From a virus: 28,926 nt of DNA. A program made the position numbers and the translations under genes. The stretch spans positions 1 to 28,926 of the IMG/VR virus record IMGVR_UViG_3300008267_000267. The stretch is one strand, 5' to 3'. This document shows, one piece after another, positions 6,996-16,075 of the stretch; the first letter of the stretch is position 1, and every line of letters begins with the position of its first letter. The notes under the pieces are model-generated. The model was not told where the DNA came from, ran no database searches, and saw only the letters and a list, made by a program, of their open reading frames with translations.

Positions 6996-9326
6996 ATGGC
7001 CAAGAAAAAATACAACCCTGCAGATGAACAAGGTAAACTGCTCAAGGAATCACAAGCCATAGGAAAGGCTTTGGGTATGGAGTTTGGAGACATTGCCGAC
7101 ATACAGGAACAAATTCTAAACAAACAGATCAAGAGCAATCAAGCTTTATTAGATGCATTAAAATTAGCCAAACAGACTGCAGAGGCAAATAAAATACGAT
7201 TCAGGCAGGAAGATGAGATATATCAGAAACAAGTAGATAAATTAAAACTACAAAAAGAAGAAAAACAGCTGATTGCAGATCGTATAAAACAATCAAATCA
7301 GCTTCAAGATCTAACTGATGATCTAGCAAAATCAATACAGGGTTCGCAAAAAACATTGCTTTCCAATACAGAAGATACATATAATGCGCAGAAAAAATTA
7401 ATTAAAGCAAGAAAACAAGAAATTGCAGAATCTAGGAAAAACGGAGAAATTAACAGTAGTGTTGCTAGATCTTTATATGATCAGCTTAACGCTTTAGATG
7501 ATCAAGTAGATAAAATACAACAAGTTCAAAATACGTATCAAAAGCAATTCGAGACAATGACTGCGTTAGGTGGATTCTTAAAAAAGAATTTTGGCGAAGT
7601 TGGTGAGATACTCGATGGTAGTATCAGTAAGGGTTTAGAGGCATTTAGTGAGGAAATGGGTAAATCTGGAGATGCGGCTCAATCACAACAAGCTGCTATG
7701 AAAGCATTCGGAGGACAATTAAGTTCCAGTTTATTAAAAATGTTTTCTTTGGTAGGAGTTGCAACTTTATTATATACAACACTATCAGATGCATTAAAAC
7801 AAATAAAAGAATTTTCCAAAGAAACAGGTACATCAGTCGGACAGTCCCAGGAGTTAGTTAACAGTGCTAAATTATATGCTGCTACAAGTGGATTATCATT
7901 AGCCACTGCAGAAAAAACATTGGATGTACAAAAACAGCTTGTAGCTGAATTTGGCAATGTAAATACTATATCCACACAAACGGCAGCAGAATTAGCTCAG
8001 ATTGGTGAATCATTTGGATATGGTGCTGTAGAAGCAGGCAAAGTTCAATCAGCAATGATGAGCATTGGAGCAAGTGCAGAAGACGCTTTAAAAATACAAG
8101 GATTTAGTGCAGCCATGGCGGAAGCAGCTGGAGTAGCGCCAGGTGCAGTAATGAAAGACATTGCACAGAATGCAAAAACTACTGCAAAGTATTTTGCTGG
8201 TAATCCTAAGGCTCTTGCTAAAGCTGCAGTAGAAGCAGCTCGTATGGGAATGAGTTTACAGGATATGGCTTCAGTTGCAGATAAATTGCTGGATATTGAA
8301 AGTTCATTGACTGCACAGTTTGAAGCATCGGCAATGTTAGGCCGTACCATCAATATGGATAAGGCTCGTCAATTAGCATTGGATGGGGATATAGAAGGTG
8401 CAACCAAAGCAACTTTGGAACAAGTAGGTTCAATAGCAGACTTTGAAAAAATGAGTATGCTTCAAAGAAAGAAAATTGCACAAGCTGCAGGCATGGAGGT
8501 TAGTCAAATTGAAAAGGCACTTCAACTACAGGAAAAGACACAAGGAATGTCAGCCGAGCAATTAGCAACGGTTAATAAATACGGCGATGCATTAGGTGAT
8601 ATTAGCAAAATGAACAAACAGGATTTGCTAGATAAAACTAAAGCACTGCAGGCTACCGAGCAGTTAGATGCTGTTATAACACAAATAAAAGATGTATTCA
8701 CTACAGCATTACTTCCAGCAGCAAAAGTTTTTGGAGTATTGTTAACTGCAGTTCTATGGCCAATACAAACTGCACTAGGCATGATAGATTCTATGGTTGC
8801 AATGTTTACTGGAGGGTATGATGCATTAAGTGGCTGGGGCAAAACTTTGGCAGTAATAGGAACTATATTAACAACAGTATTTTTACCAACCATTATAGCA
8901 GGTGCATATGGTATGTTAGCAAATGCAGTAAGCTCTATTTATACTGGACTGTCTATGATACCATTTGGTTTAGGTATACCATTAGCAGTTGGAGCCGCAG
9001 CTGGATTAGTTTCTCAATTTACTGGATTAATGGGTAATGTTAAAAAGACAGGTGACTTATCTATAGATGCAAACGGCGGTCCGGTAGTAATGAGTCCTAG
9101 AGAAAATACAATTTTCCAAGGAACCAAGAACGATGATGTTGCTATGTATCCAGGAGCTACTACCGGTGGTGGCAGTACTGATATGACCGAAACAAATTCA
9201 TTGCTACGACAATTATTATCTGCCATGAAAACTCCAGTACCAGTAGTTATTGGAGACAAGGCAGTCAACGAAATAGGCAAACAATACGCCACAAATTCAT
9301 CATATAAACCTGCAGGAAGTAGATAA
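6996..9326 (+). CDS. Tail length tape measure protein
   Basis: A 776-residue protein with the typical tape measure layout. About the first 200 residues are a charged coiled coil (many K, E, Q). A hydrophobic stretch follows near residues 245-265, then an alanine-rich helical middle. Strong hydrophobic segments lie between about 565 and 680 (LLPAAKVFGVLLTAVLWPI; LAVIGTILTTVFLPTIIAG; FGLGIPLAVGAAAGLV), followed by a polar glycine-rich end. It would sit extended in the tail tube, set tail length, and be ejected into the host envelope. At about 0.15 nm per residue it predicts a tail near 116 nm. The ribosome site AAGGA precedes the ATG; the stop overlaps the next gene's start region. Confidence 0.85.
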   Translation: MAKKKYNPADEQGKLLKESQAIGKALGMEFGDIADIQEQILNKQIKSNQALLDALKLAKQTAEANKIRFRQEDEIYQKQVDKLKLQKEEKQLIADRIKQSNQLQDLTDDLAKSIQGSQKTLLSNTEDTYNAQKKLIKARKQEIAESRKNGEINSSVARSLYDQLNALDDQVDKIQQVQNTYQKQFETMTALGGFLKKNFGEVGEILDGSISKGLEAFSEEMGKSGDAAQSQQAAMKAFGGQLSSSLLKMFSLVGVATLLYTTLSDALKQIKEFSKETGTSVGQSQELVNSAKLYAATSGLSLATAEKTLDVQKQLVAEFGNVNTISTQTAAELAQIGESFGYGAVEAGKVQSAMMSIGASAEDALKIQGFSAAMAEAAGVAPGAVMKDIAQNAKTTAKYFAGNPKALAKAAVEAARMGMSLQDMASVADKLLDIESSLTAQFEASAMLGRTINMDKARQLALDGDIEGATKATLEQVGSIADFEKMSMLQRKKIAQAAGMEVSQIEKALQLQEKTQGMSAEQLATVNKYGDALGDISKMNKQDLLDKTKALQATEQLDAVITQIKDVFTTALLPAAKVFGVLLTAVLWPIQTALGMIDSMVAMFTGGYDALSGWGKTLAVIGTILTTVFLPTIIAGAYGMLANAVSSIYTGLSMIPFGLGIPLAVGAAAGLVSQFTGLMGNVKKTGDLSIDANGGPVVMSPRENTIFQGTKNDDVAMYPGATTGGGSTDMTETNSLLRQLLSAMKTPVPVVIGDKAVNEIGKQYATNSSYKPAGSR

Positions 9327-11188
9327 TGGGACTAATTGATTTAAAATCTAATTTAACTTGGCCAAGCGCCAACCATCCAGGTAATCCTCCTGCTGTTGAT
9401 TTCTTTGATGTCAATAGATCTGTAGCTACTGGATTTACAACTAATATGTATCCTATAGGCGGAGCTAAACAGAATTCTCAATTTTTAGCGGTGAGCAACC
9501 CTGATCTATTGACTTCACAATACAATAATCCAATACTCAATCTTCAAGGGGAACAAACCCCTAATTCTTATATCAAACAACCTTTTATACTGCGAGGTAT
9601 ACAGCGACCTGGAGCCAAGGCTAAACCACAAAGATGGGGCTTTGGTGTTACGGTTGATGACGGGTTTATGCGCGGTGGTATAGTTACTGCAACTGAAAGA
9701 TCCTTAGTAGATGTATTGAGACTTGGTAAATGGATGTTGACTCCAAAGGGTCTTTTATGGAATGTTAAACAATTAGGTTTAGGGTTTGCTAATCCAAATG
9801 TAGAAACACTACCAGGAGTAAAAATACCTCCAACCCGTTTGCATTTAGGACCTAGCACTTTATTGTCAGTTGCTGGTAATGCATTCGGACAGCATTTTAC
9901 AAGCCATGGATTACCGTTAGTAAGTAGTTTAGGTAATTATGGTAATGTTCAAAGAGCAAAACAAATAATATCTCCTTCAGGTCAAAGCAGTCGATTAGTA
10001 CAATTAAAAAATGACTTGTTATCAAATCCAAAAAGTGTATTTGTTAACCAAATCATTGATAGTAGTTTAGGCGGAGCTAATTCAGTATACGGTATAGGCA
10101 GAACTGATATTCGAAGATATATTAATTCAAACGAAGGACTTCAAGGATCTATAGTTGAAACATTTTTCAAAAAAGGGCTATTTTCTAAAACTAGTGATTT
10201 TGGCTTTGCAAACCAGACACAAACTCCGGTATATCAATACAATATAAACAATCAATATTTTTCAATTGGTTCTAAATCTACATATAAAACTGCAGCAAGT
10301 GTAACTGATGATAGAAAGGATGAAACACCTCAAACGGTTTCTAATTTAGTAGATGATAATAATAAACCAGTTATTCCTAATACCGATATCGTTATAGATG
10401 ATACTAATACAAAGGATATAACTTCATTGTCTAAACCTGTAGATTTAGATCCTGTTATAGGTAAGTATGCAACACTTGCATATGGTAAATTGAAAAGGGC
10501 AGATGACCAAGGTGCACCGAATAATAAAATTCCAAAGGATTTTAGAAAATCTATTCCAGGTTATAAAAATAAAAAATGGATAACTCCTACTGGATATGAT
10601 ATACCGGATTATGATCAAAAAAATATAGAAAATGTTTATAGAATAGGTCAGGAAGATGAATATGCTGAAAGTACAAAGGATTTTATAAATTTCTATTTTA
10701 CGCCTCGACCAATGGGAGGATCACCATCAGAAACCCCAATACAGTTCCGTGCATTTCTAGACAGTGTATCAGATTCATTCAGTCCAACCTGGAATGCTGA
10801 ATTCGACCAAGGTAGAGCTGATGCTCGTATATTGTATGGTGCATTTGCAAGAACCATTGGATTAACATTTAGAATTGCAGTATTCAAACGAGAACAGATT
10901 GATATTGTATATAAAAAAATGGAGGCATTGGCCAGATTAACTATGCCAGTATATGGAGGACCATCTTTTACTGGTACCTTCTGTGATATAACCGTAGGTA
11001 ACCTATATCGCAATGTACCAGTATACATAGACTCACTTACATATGATTGGGATAGCGAAAGTCCATGGGAATTGACTGACGGGCAACAAGTACCATGGTA
11101 TGTTTCAGTAAGTGTGAATTGCACTTGGATTGGTAAAAAACGACCTGATCAGAAACAGTCAGTATTTTCAGTAGGATCTAAAACATAA
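9326..11188 (+). CDS. Tube initiator / baseplate protein, gp48/gp54-like C-terminus
   Basis: A 620-residue protein overlapping the tape measure stop by one base (TAATG). The N-terminal two thirds (SNLTWPSANHPGNPPAVDFF onwards) is glycine/asparagine rich and not recognised. The C-terminal third carries a pattern shared by T4-type tube-cap proteins: FRAFLDSVSDSFSPTWNAEF, GRADARILYGAFARTIGLTF, a YKKMEALARLTMPVYGG helix-strand, then SPWEL..GQQVPWYVSVSV. In T4, gp48 and gp54 sit on the baseplate and nucleate the tube. Position between the tape measure and the LysM/hub genes agrees. The long N-terminal region may be an extra surface or wedge-contact domain. Confidence 0.65.
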   Translation: MGLIDLKSNLTWPSANHPGNPPAVDFFDVNRSVATGFTTNMYPIGGAKQNSQFLAVSNPDLLTSQYNNPILNLQGEQTPNSYIKQPFILRGIQRPGAKAKPQRWGFGVTVDDGFMRGGIVTATERSLVDVLRLGKWMLTPKGLLWNVKQLGLGFANPNVETLPGVKIPPTRLHLGPSTLLSVAGNAFGQHFTSHGLPLVSSLGNYGNVQRAKQIISPSGQSSRLVQLKNDLLSNPKSVFVNQIIDSSLGGANSVYGIGRTDIRRYINSNEGLQGSIVETFFKKGLFSKTSDFGFANQTQTPVYQYNINNQYFSIGSKSTYKTAASVTDDRKDETPQTVSNLVDDNNKPVIPNTDIVIDDTNTKDITSLSKPVDLDPVIGKYATLAYGKLKRADDQGAPNNKIPKDFRKSIPGYKNKKWITPTGYDIPDYDQKNIENVYRIGQEDEYAESTKDFINFYFTPRPMGGSPSETPIQFRAFLDSVSDSFSPTWNAEFDQGRADARILYGAFARTIGLTFRIAVFKREQIDIVYKKMEALARLTMPVYGGPSFTGTFCDITVGNLYRNVPVYIDSLTYDWDSESPWELTDGQQVPWYVSVSVNCTWIGKKRPDQKQSVFSVGSKT

Positions 11189-11208
11189 TATCATTATAAT
11201 TATACTAT

Positions 11209-11514
11209 ATGGATAGATATCAATTTACACCAATCAAAAAAGATACAGATACCGGAGTTCGTATGCTGTCAAGTACATACTATCCTAAAATAGATGCACA
11301 ATCAACTGACATATATATAATAACCAGAGCCGGTGATAGACTAGACAATTTAGCTTATTCATACTATCAGGATACAACCAAATGGTGGGTTATAGCAGTT
11401 GCGAACAATTTAGGTAAAGGTACATTTGCAGTGCCTGCAGGAAAACAAATAAGAATTCCATATCCTATCAACGATTTATTAAATCAATTACATAACAGTC
11501 AAACTACATTATAA
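11209..11514 (+). CDS. LysM-domain baseplate protein, gp53-like
   Basis: A 101-residue protein that is mostly one LysM-type domain: IITRAGDRLDNLAYSYYQD, then TKWWVIAVANNL, and a closing VPAGKQIRIPYP. LysM-like modules occur in T4 baseplate wedge protein gp53 and in the X/P2-type tail proteins that bind the spike-hub complex. It lies between the tube-initiator gene and the hub gene and its stop TAA overlaps the hub ATG (TAATGG), indicating coupled translation. Shorter than T4 gp53 (196 residues), so it could instead be counted as a tail protein X-type adaptor. Confidence 0.75.
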   Translation: MDRYQFTPIKKDTDTGVRMLSSTYYPKIDAQSTDIYIITRAGDRLDNLAYSYYQDTTKWWVIAVANNLGKGTFAVPAGKQIRIPYPINDLLNQLHNSQTTL

Positions 11515-13508
11515 TGGACGATAGCAATTTCTTTTTTAGGGAAGTAACTGATTCTGTTCGCGAGGCAGTAGCTAAACGAGGTAAACTTAAAGGATCTGTA
11601 GAAGGTGCTGTCCGTAAGACTGGATTCGTTGAGATATACGGAGTCAATGATGAATATTTCAAAATACTACCTGCAATAGGTACTGGTATTGCAGATACAT
11701 ATTCAAGTAAAACTGGTAAACCTATACCTACCTTAGGCGCAGTTACCATTGAAGTAGATGGTGAGTTTGGAAGCTTGCGCAGAGCAACAGCTGAATTTAC
11801 TTGTTATGACATGGATAGTTTTGATGCTCTAGAAAAAACATTGCTCAGGCCCGGAAAAAGAATTTTTATTAGATATGGTTATTTAGGGGCAGATGATAAG
11901 ACTGAAACATGTCAAGGTTTAGTTAAAATAAAAATTGGAAAGACTGAAGTTACTGCATACGAATTTGTAATAGCTGATTATAGTTTTACATATACAAAAG
12001 AAAATTATATCAAATGTTCATTCAAAGCCATTGGTGTAGGAGGCTTAGCCACTTCAGTTAATTTTTCAAATACAGTAAACGGCGGAACTAGAAAATTTTT
12101 AAGGGATTTTGAACAGCAGACTACTGAAACAAAAGTTAAGACTGTAGAGGATGTATTTGATTATCATTTAGTCAAACATTTAATTGGAGAAGGTAATAGT
12201 GTAGACGATTCTATTATCAATGGAAAAACTGCTGCATTAACAACCCCTGACGAGTATAAGGTACCAGTTATACTGTCAATGATTAAATTACCAACAGATT
12301 ATGAGGTAGCCGATGCTATTGTGGAAACTAATTGGCTGAATTCATCATATATGGCATACTGTTCATTGAGTTACATAATACATCATTTAATTAATATTGA
12401 ATTGCTACGAGATAATCCTAACAATTTAACAGATGGATTTAGAAATGTTAGGTATATTTGCAACGACAAGGTAACAACAGGGCCTACATATGATGATTTA
12501 CTATTTTCTGCAGATCCATTGAATATAGGTATTACATCAACTAAGTCAATTCAAAATGATTATGGTCCATCATTCGGTGGAGGGTTTGCCGTAGGTACTG
12601 TAGATCCATCAACTACATTTTCATTTAAGACAGCAAACATACCAGCTAACAATTTAGTATTAAGTGGAAATAAACTAACTGATTTCTCAATGATATTAGT
12701 TAGCAGATTGGTACTTAGAAAATTACTTAAAGAATTTGAGAAAGATAAGTTTTCAATTAATGATTTTTTAAATAAATTGTTTGATGTTATATCTGACGCA
12801 ACTGCAGGAATGATTACATTAGGATTATATGAGCCAGATTTAAATTCATCTAATACAGATGAAAAGGTATTGTATGATACTTATAGTCAATCTGGGAAAT
12901 ATACTCCGATATTAGTAAAAAATTTAAAACAAAAACCAAGTAGTGTGCCTCCTGCATTACAATTTGATCCATTAAAAGGCGATGGTATTACTCGATCATG
13001 CGAGGTAACTGCTAAAATACCAAAGGATATGGCAGCAGAGGCATATGGTAGAAATACCCCTGGGAAAACAGGTGGTACTGGAACTGATGGAGGACAGATA
13101 TCACAAGTATTAGATGCATCAACTAAATCAATCAAACCAGACGCTACACTTGATACTATAACAGATCTTATCAGTGATTTGAAAACAAAAACATATCCTG
13201 AAAACAAATTATCTGGAATTGCCGTAACAGAAGGTAAAACATTATTAAAAGATTTAATGAATGTATATATACCATTAGAGAAACGACTTCAGTCAGAGCA
13301 AATTCTATATCCATTAGAAATGAAATTAGTGTTAGATGGTATAGAGGGATTTCGGTTTGGCGATCATCTAACAACTACTAATATACCGAGTGTGTATAGA
13401 AAAACAAATGGTATGCGAGTAGGATTTACTGTATTGAGAACCACACATACTATTGCAGGTAACAATTGGAGTACTGAATTAACAACAATAGCCAGATTGG
13501 TTAATTAA
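11514..13508 (+). CDS. Baseplate central hub protein, gp27/gpD-like
   Basis: A 664-residue protein. The N-terminal region has hub-type strands: GAVTIEVDGEFGSLRRATAEF, MDSFDALEKTLLRPGKRIFI and RYGYLG, matching the beta-barrel pattern of tail hub proteins in which the chain describes a rank of 'large area, small area' domains. The C-terminal part ends in a typical hub barrel: PLEMKLVLDGIEGFRFGDHL, RVGFTVLRTTHTIAGNNWST and ELTTIARLV. The central 350 residues are less recognisable. Such proteins form the trimeric platform under the tail tube holding the spike. Coupled to the LysM gene by overlap. No lysozyme motif is visible. Confidence 0.7.
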   Translation: MDDSNFFFREVTDSVREAVAKRGKLKGSVEGAVRKTGFVEIYGVNDEYFKILPAIGTGIADTYSSKTGKPIPTLGAVTIEVDGEFGSLRRATAEFTCYDMDSFDALEKTLLRPGKRIFIRYGYLGADDKTETCQGLVKIKIGKTEVTAYEFVIADYSFTYTKENYIKCSFKAIGVGGLATSVNFSNTVNGGTRKFLRDFEQQTTETKVKTVEDVFDYHLVKHLIGEGNSVDDSIINGKTAALTTPDEYKVPVILSMIKLPTDYEVADAIVETNWLNSSYMAYCSLSYIIHHLINIELLRDNPNNLTDGFRNVRYICNDKVTTGPTYDDLLFSADPLNIGITSTKSIQNDYGPSFGGGFAVGTVDPSTTFSFKTANIPANNLVLSGNKLTDFSMILVSRLVLRKLLKEFEKDKFSINDFLNKLFDVISDATAGMITLGLYEPDLNSSNTDEKVLYDTYSQSGKYTPILVKNLKQKPSSVPPALQFDPLKGDGITRSCEVTAKIPKDMAAEAYGRNTPGKTGGTGTDGGQISQVLDASTKSIKPDATLDTITDLISDLKTKTYPENKLSGIAVTEGKTLLKDLMNVYIPLEKRLQSEQILYPLEMKLVLDGIEGFRFGDHLTTTNIPSVYRKTNGMRVGFTVLRTTHTIAGNNWSTELTTIARLVN

Positions 13509-13522
13509 AATATATATTGTAT

Positions 13523-14089
13523 ATGCCATTACAAAGTTTTTATTTACAGAATCAAATAGTTACTGGATTGTATACCACAGGCGGTCAGTGGCAATTGGAA
13601 GATGGTACTGAATACATAGGGCCATATCATCAGTATATAAACGATAGATTAACATATACCAATTCTAAATACCAAAAAGGTGTAACCAAACAATTGTTTC
13701 CTTTAGTAACTGATCCAAACATTAAAGAATACAATCAGGCTACAGGTACTAGCGCAAAAATATGGGCACAGCCTAAATATCATTATCCAGTAATAACTGC
13801 CAACCATATTCAACAAGGTTGGATTCCTAGATATTTTGTTCAAGTAAGAAACAATCCACAAAGTACCATTGTAGAAATCAGCCAGGAACAAGTTGCTAAC
13901 ATAGGAACTCCTGTCAACGGTATTGATGATACTCGATACAATTCCTTAACCATCCGTTGGAAAATAACAGGTACTCCTGCAGAAATTATAAATTCTAACA
14001 GACAGATGTTAGCCATTAAGAATCAAACCTTTCCAGGTATTGTCAACTACCTATCCGACCTAGTAGAATTTTCTACATCCATCAGATAA
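13523..14089 (+). CDS. Probable virion structural protein, function unknown
   Basis: The likely start is the ATG at 13523 rather than the in-frame TTG six bases upstream, giving 188 residues (MPLQSFYLQNQ). It is the last gene of the tail block. The segment DGTEYIGPYHQYINDRLTYTN resembles a motif I recall from small structural proteins of marine T4-like phages that have no assigned function. Aromatic-rich, beta-leaning composition, no cysteine, no membrane segment or signal peptide. It follows the hub gene by 14 nt. A baseplate or tail-fibre attachment role fits its place but is unproven. Confidence 0.65.
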   Translation: MPLQSFYLQNQIVTGLYTTGGQWQLEDGTEYIGPYHQYINDRLTYTNSKYQKGVTKQLFPLVTDPNIKEYNQATGTSAKIWAQPKYHYPVITANHIQQGWIPRYFVQVRNNPQSTIVEISQEQVANIGTPVNGIDDTRYNSLTIRWKITGTPAEIINSNRQMLAIKNQTFPGIVNYLSDLVEFSTSIR

Positions 14090-14100
14090 ACATAAAAATA

Positions 14101-14134
14101 TTAGGATAATTGAAATATTGATATTATATTTATG
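14101..14134 (+). promoter_or_regulatory. Bipartite promoter of the DNA polymerase gene
   Basis: TTAGGATAATTGAAA (14101-14115), 9 nt, then TATATTTATG (14125-14134). The same two boxes with the same spacing recur at 23341 and 27103. If TATATT is the -10 hexamer, the transcription start falls at 14137, the A of the polymerase ATG. No Shine-Dalgarno sequence precedes that ATG. Confidence 0.6.
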
Positions 14135-14136
14135 GT

Positions 14137-15486
14137 ATGATATTAATCGAGGACCATAATCAGTATGACTTGTTTTTAGGGGATATCCGAGAGTGTAAAA
14201 CTTTTTGGGTACCAATATACTCGGACCAATACAAACATTATGTACATAACCGGATATCATGTATATACATATATAATATAGATACTCAATTGGAATACAT
14301 ATTGCCATTCTATCACAAAGAATGTGTGAACTTGCCAATGGACTATTTAAAGGGTATTGCCACTGAAGATGATATATTTGTATTGAACAAAAAACATTTT
14401 ATACATTTTTACAACAAGACTGTTTATGATGCAGATTTAGTGGCTTGGTTTCAAACTGGTAAAGGTTTACAATTGGAAGACACTGAAACTGCAACACATT
14501 CATTTTTCAACAAGATGTATTACAATGAAACCAATGTTAATGATTTCATACCTATATTCAAACACTATGAGAAGTGTGTGGAAATTAAGGATCACTTTCT
14601 AGAAGCATATCATTCATTCAACAAAACAAAAGACTTTACTAGATATGACTCTTTATATATAGACAACCTGTATGCCATAGAGAGGAACGGGCTTGCCATC
14701 AACTATGATAAATTTGTTGATGCATTTCAAACCAACGGTATAATTGACAACACTGTATATACTGAATATAATTTATATACTACTACAGGTCGTCCAAGCA
14801 ACAGATTCGGTGGAGTAAATTATGCCGCATTGAACAAAGAGGATGGCAGTCGAGAAGCATTTGTGAGTAGATTTAAAAATGGAATGCTATTGGAATATGA
14901 CTTTGATTCATATCACTTAAGATTGATTGCAGACATCATAGGATATACATTTCCAATGGATGCCATACATGACTTTCTAGGTAAACAGTATTTCAAAGTT
15001 GATAAGCTGACTGAAGAACAATATGAACAAAGCAAGCAGTTAACATTCAAATCCTTGTATGGAGGACTGACTGAAGAAACAGAAGGAGTTGAATTCTTTC
15101 AAAAGGTACATCAATTCAGTAAAGGTTTATGGAAACAATATCAGACTGACGGATATATACATACTCCATTGTTCAACAGAAAAATGAAAAAGAGTTTTTA
15201 TAGTGATATGAATGCCAATAAATTGTTCAATTACTATTTGCAGGCAGTAGAAACTGAATACAGCATTATCATAATAAACAATATCAATGAATTGTTGCAA
15301 GCATATTCAACCAAATTGATTCTGTATACATATGATTCATTGCTGTTTGATTTCAATATAAGTGAAGGCAAGGAGTTGATTGTGAACATTAAGAATGTAA
15401 TGTCAGACAATGGCAAATACCCAGTAAAAATAAAGTCTGGTAGAACCATTCACAATATGAATAGCATAACAAACAAATTGAATTAA
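14137..15486 (+). CDS. Family A DNA polymerase, divergent, exonuclease region degenerate
   Basis: A 449-residue protein with the family A palm motifs. TTGRPSN (217-222) matches TGRLSS of Pol I (R668). Motif A is EYDFDSYHLRLI with catalytic D255. Motif B is SKQLTFKSLYG with K300, F304 and Y308 at the K758/F762/Y766 positions. N365 and Q369 match N845/Q849. Motif C is YTYDSLLF with catalytic D400. Several normally fixed residues differ: E710 is H260, R754 is Y296, H881 is Y399 and E883 is S401. Residues about 40-160 look like a shrunken 3'-5' exonuclease domain lacking the DxE motif, so proofreading must come from elsewhere. T4 relatives normally use family B gp43. First gene of the replication block, with a bipartite promoter abutting its ATG. 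Confidence 0.85.
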   Translation: MILIEDHNQYDLFLGDIRECKTFWVPIYSDQYKHYVHNRISCIYIYNIDTQLEYILPFYHKECVNLPMDYLKGIATEDDIFVLNKKHFIHFYNKTVYDADLVAWFQTGKGLQLEDTETATHSFFNKMYYNETNVNDFIPIFKHYEKCVEIKDHFLEAYHSFNKTKDFTRYDSLYIDNLYAIERNGLAINYDKFVDAFQTNGIIDNTVYTEYNLYTTTGRPSNRFGGVNYAALNKEDGSREAFVSRFKNGMLLEYDFDSYHLRLIADIIGYTFPMDAIHDFLGKQYFKVDKLTEEQYEQSKQLTFKSLYGGLTEETEGVEFFQKVHQFSKGLWKQYQTDGYIHTPLFNRKMKKSFYSDMNANKLFNYYLQAVETEYSIIIINNINELLQAYSTKLILYTYDSLLFDFNISEGKELIVNIKNVMSDNGKYPVKIKSGRTIHNMNSITNKLN

Positions 15487-15500
15487 AATTACACTTTCGT

Positions 15501-15510
15501 TATATTTATT
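15501..15510 (+). promoter_or_regulatory. Putative promoter core, TATATTTATT
   Basis: A TATATTTATT core in the 64-nt gap after the polymerase gene. It lacks the TTAGGAT/TTGAAA boxes, resembling the single-core sites before structural genes. Role inferred from recurrence. Confidence 0.35.
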
Positions 15511-15550
15511 AATAGTATAAACTCAATTTAATAAAGATGAAAACAGGATC

Positions 15551-15943
15551 GTGTATAATACTCAATTACTTTGTACATTTGCGCATAAAACAGATATAGA
15601 TATCATATTGCAATATATTAAAAATGTATATTCAACAATAGATCGACAATTATTTATATTTAGCAATCAAAATGATGACAGCGAACTATTTTGTACATAC
15701 AACATAGATAAGTCTGAGCGACATTTGAAAGTACCTAGTACCATAAGTATACATCGTAAGAAAGATACGAATACATTATATACAGTGAATGCATTAAATT
15801 TAATCATACAACAATTAAACAACGGAGTGTTGGACAAATCATTTATCATCAATTGGGAAGTATACGCCAATTCTTTAATATTGACCAACGGTTCAGATGT
15901 TAGAATAATTAAATTGCATTTATTTAAAAGAATTGAACTGTAA
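15551..15943 (+). CDS. Conserved-looking small protein of the replication block, unknown
   Basis: A 130-residue protein starting at GTG, with an AGGA ribosome site a few bases upstream. The ATG at 15537 is in another frame and leads to a stop after 20 codons. Notable segments are ELFCTYNID, TISIHRKKDTNTLYTVNAL and NNGVLDKSFIINWEVYANSL. I recall similar proteins in T4-like marine phages beside replication genes, without a known function. Mixed alpha/beta, no enzyme motif. It lies between DNA polymerase and SSB, so a replication or late-transcription accessory role is possible but is only an inference. Confidence 0.7.
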   Translation: MYNTQLLCTFAHKTDIDIILQYIKNVYSTIDRQLFIFSNQNDDSELFCTYNIDKSERHLKVPSTISIHRKKDTNTLYTVNALNLIIQQLNNGVLDKSFIINWEVYANSLILTNGSDVRIIKLHLFKRIEL

Positions 15944-16011
15944 AATTATTGAACTGATTTACAACTACTTAATAAAAAATAACAAATAAAAATTAACTTT
16001 TTCTTGTATCT

Positions 16012-16036
16012 ATGAAAAATAGGTATTATATTTATG
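16012..16036 (+). promoter_or_regulatory. Promoter of the SSB unit (bipartite, weaker upstream box)
   Basis: ATGAAA (16012-16017), exactly 9 nt, then a perfect TATATTTATG (16027-16036). The TTAGGAT part is only partly matched. It lies 39 nt before the SSB start, which has a good GGAGG site. Confidence 0.5.
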
Positions 16037-16075
16037 ATAGAAATTAAAAATTAACAATTTAAAACGGAGGTAAAA

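Noticed and set aside
13517-13519. TTG at 13517 as the start of the structural gene
   Set aside because: An ATG follows in frame six bases later and is the more likely start.
15537-15539. ATG at 15537 as the start of the gene after the polymerase
   Set aside because: Its frame stops after 20 codons. The GTG at 15551 opens the long protein-like frame with AGGA upstream.
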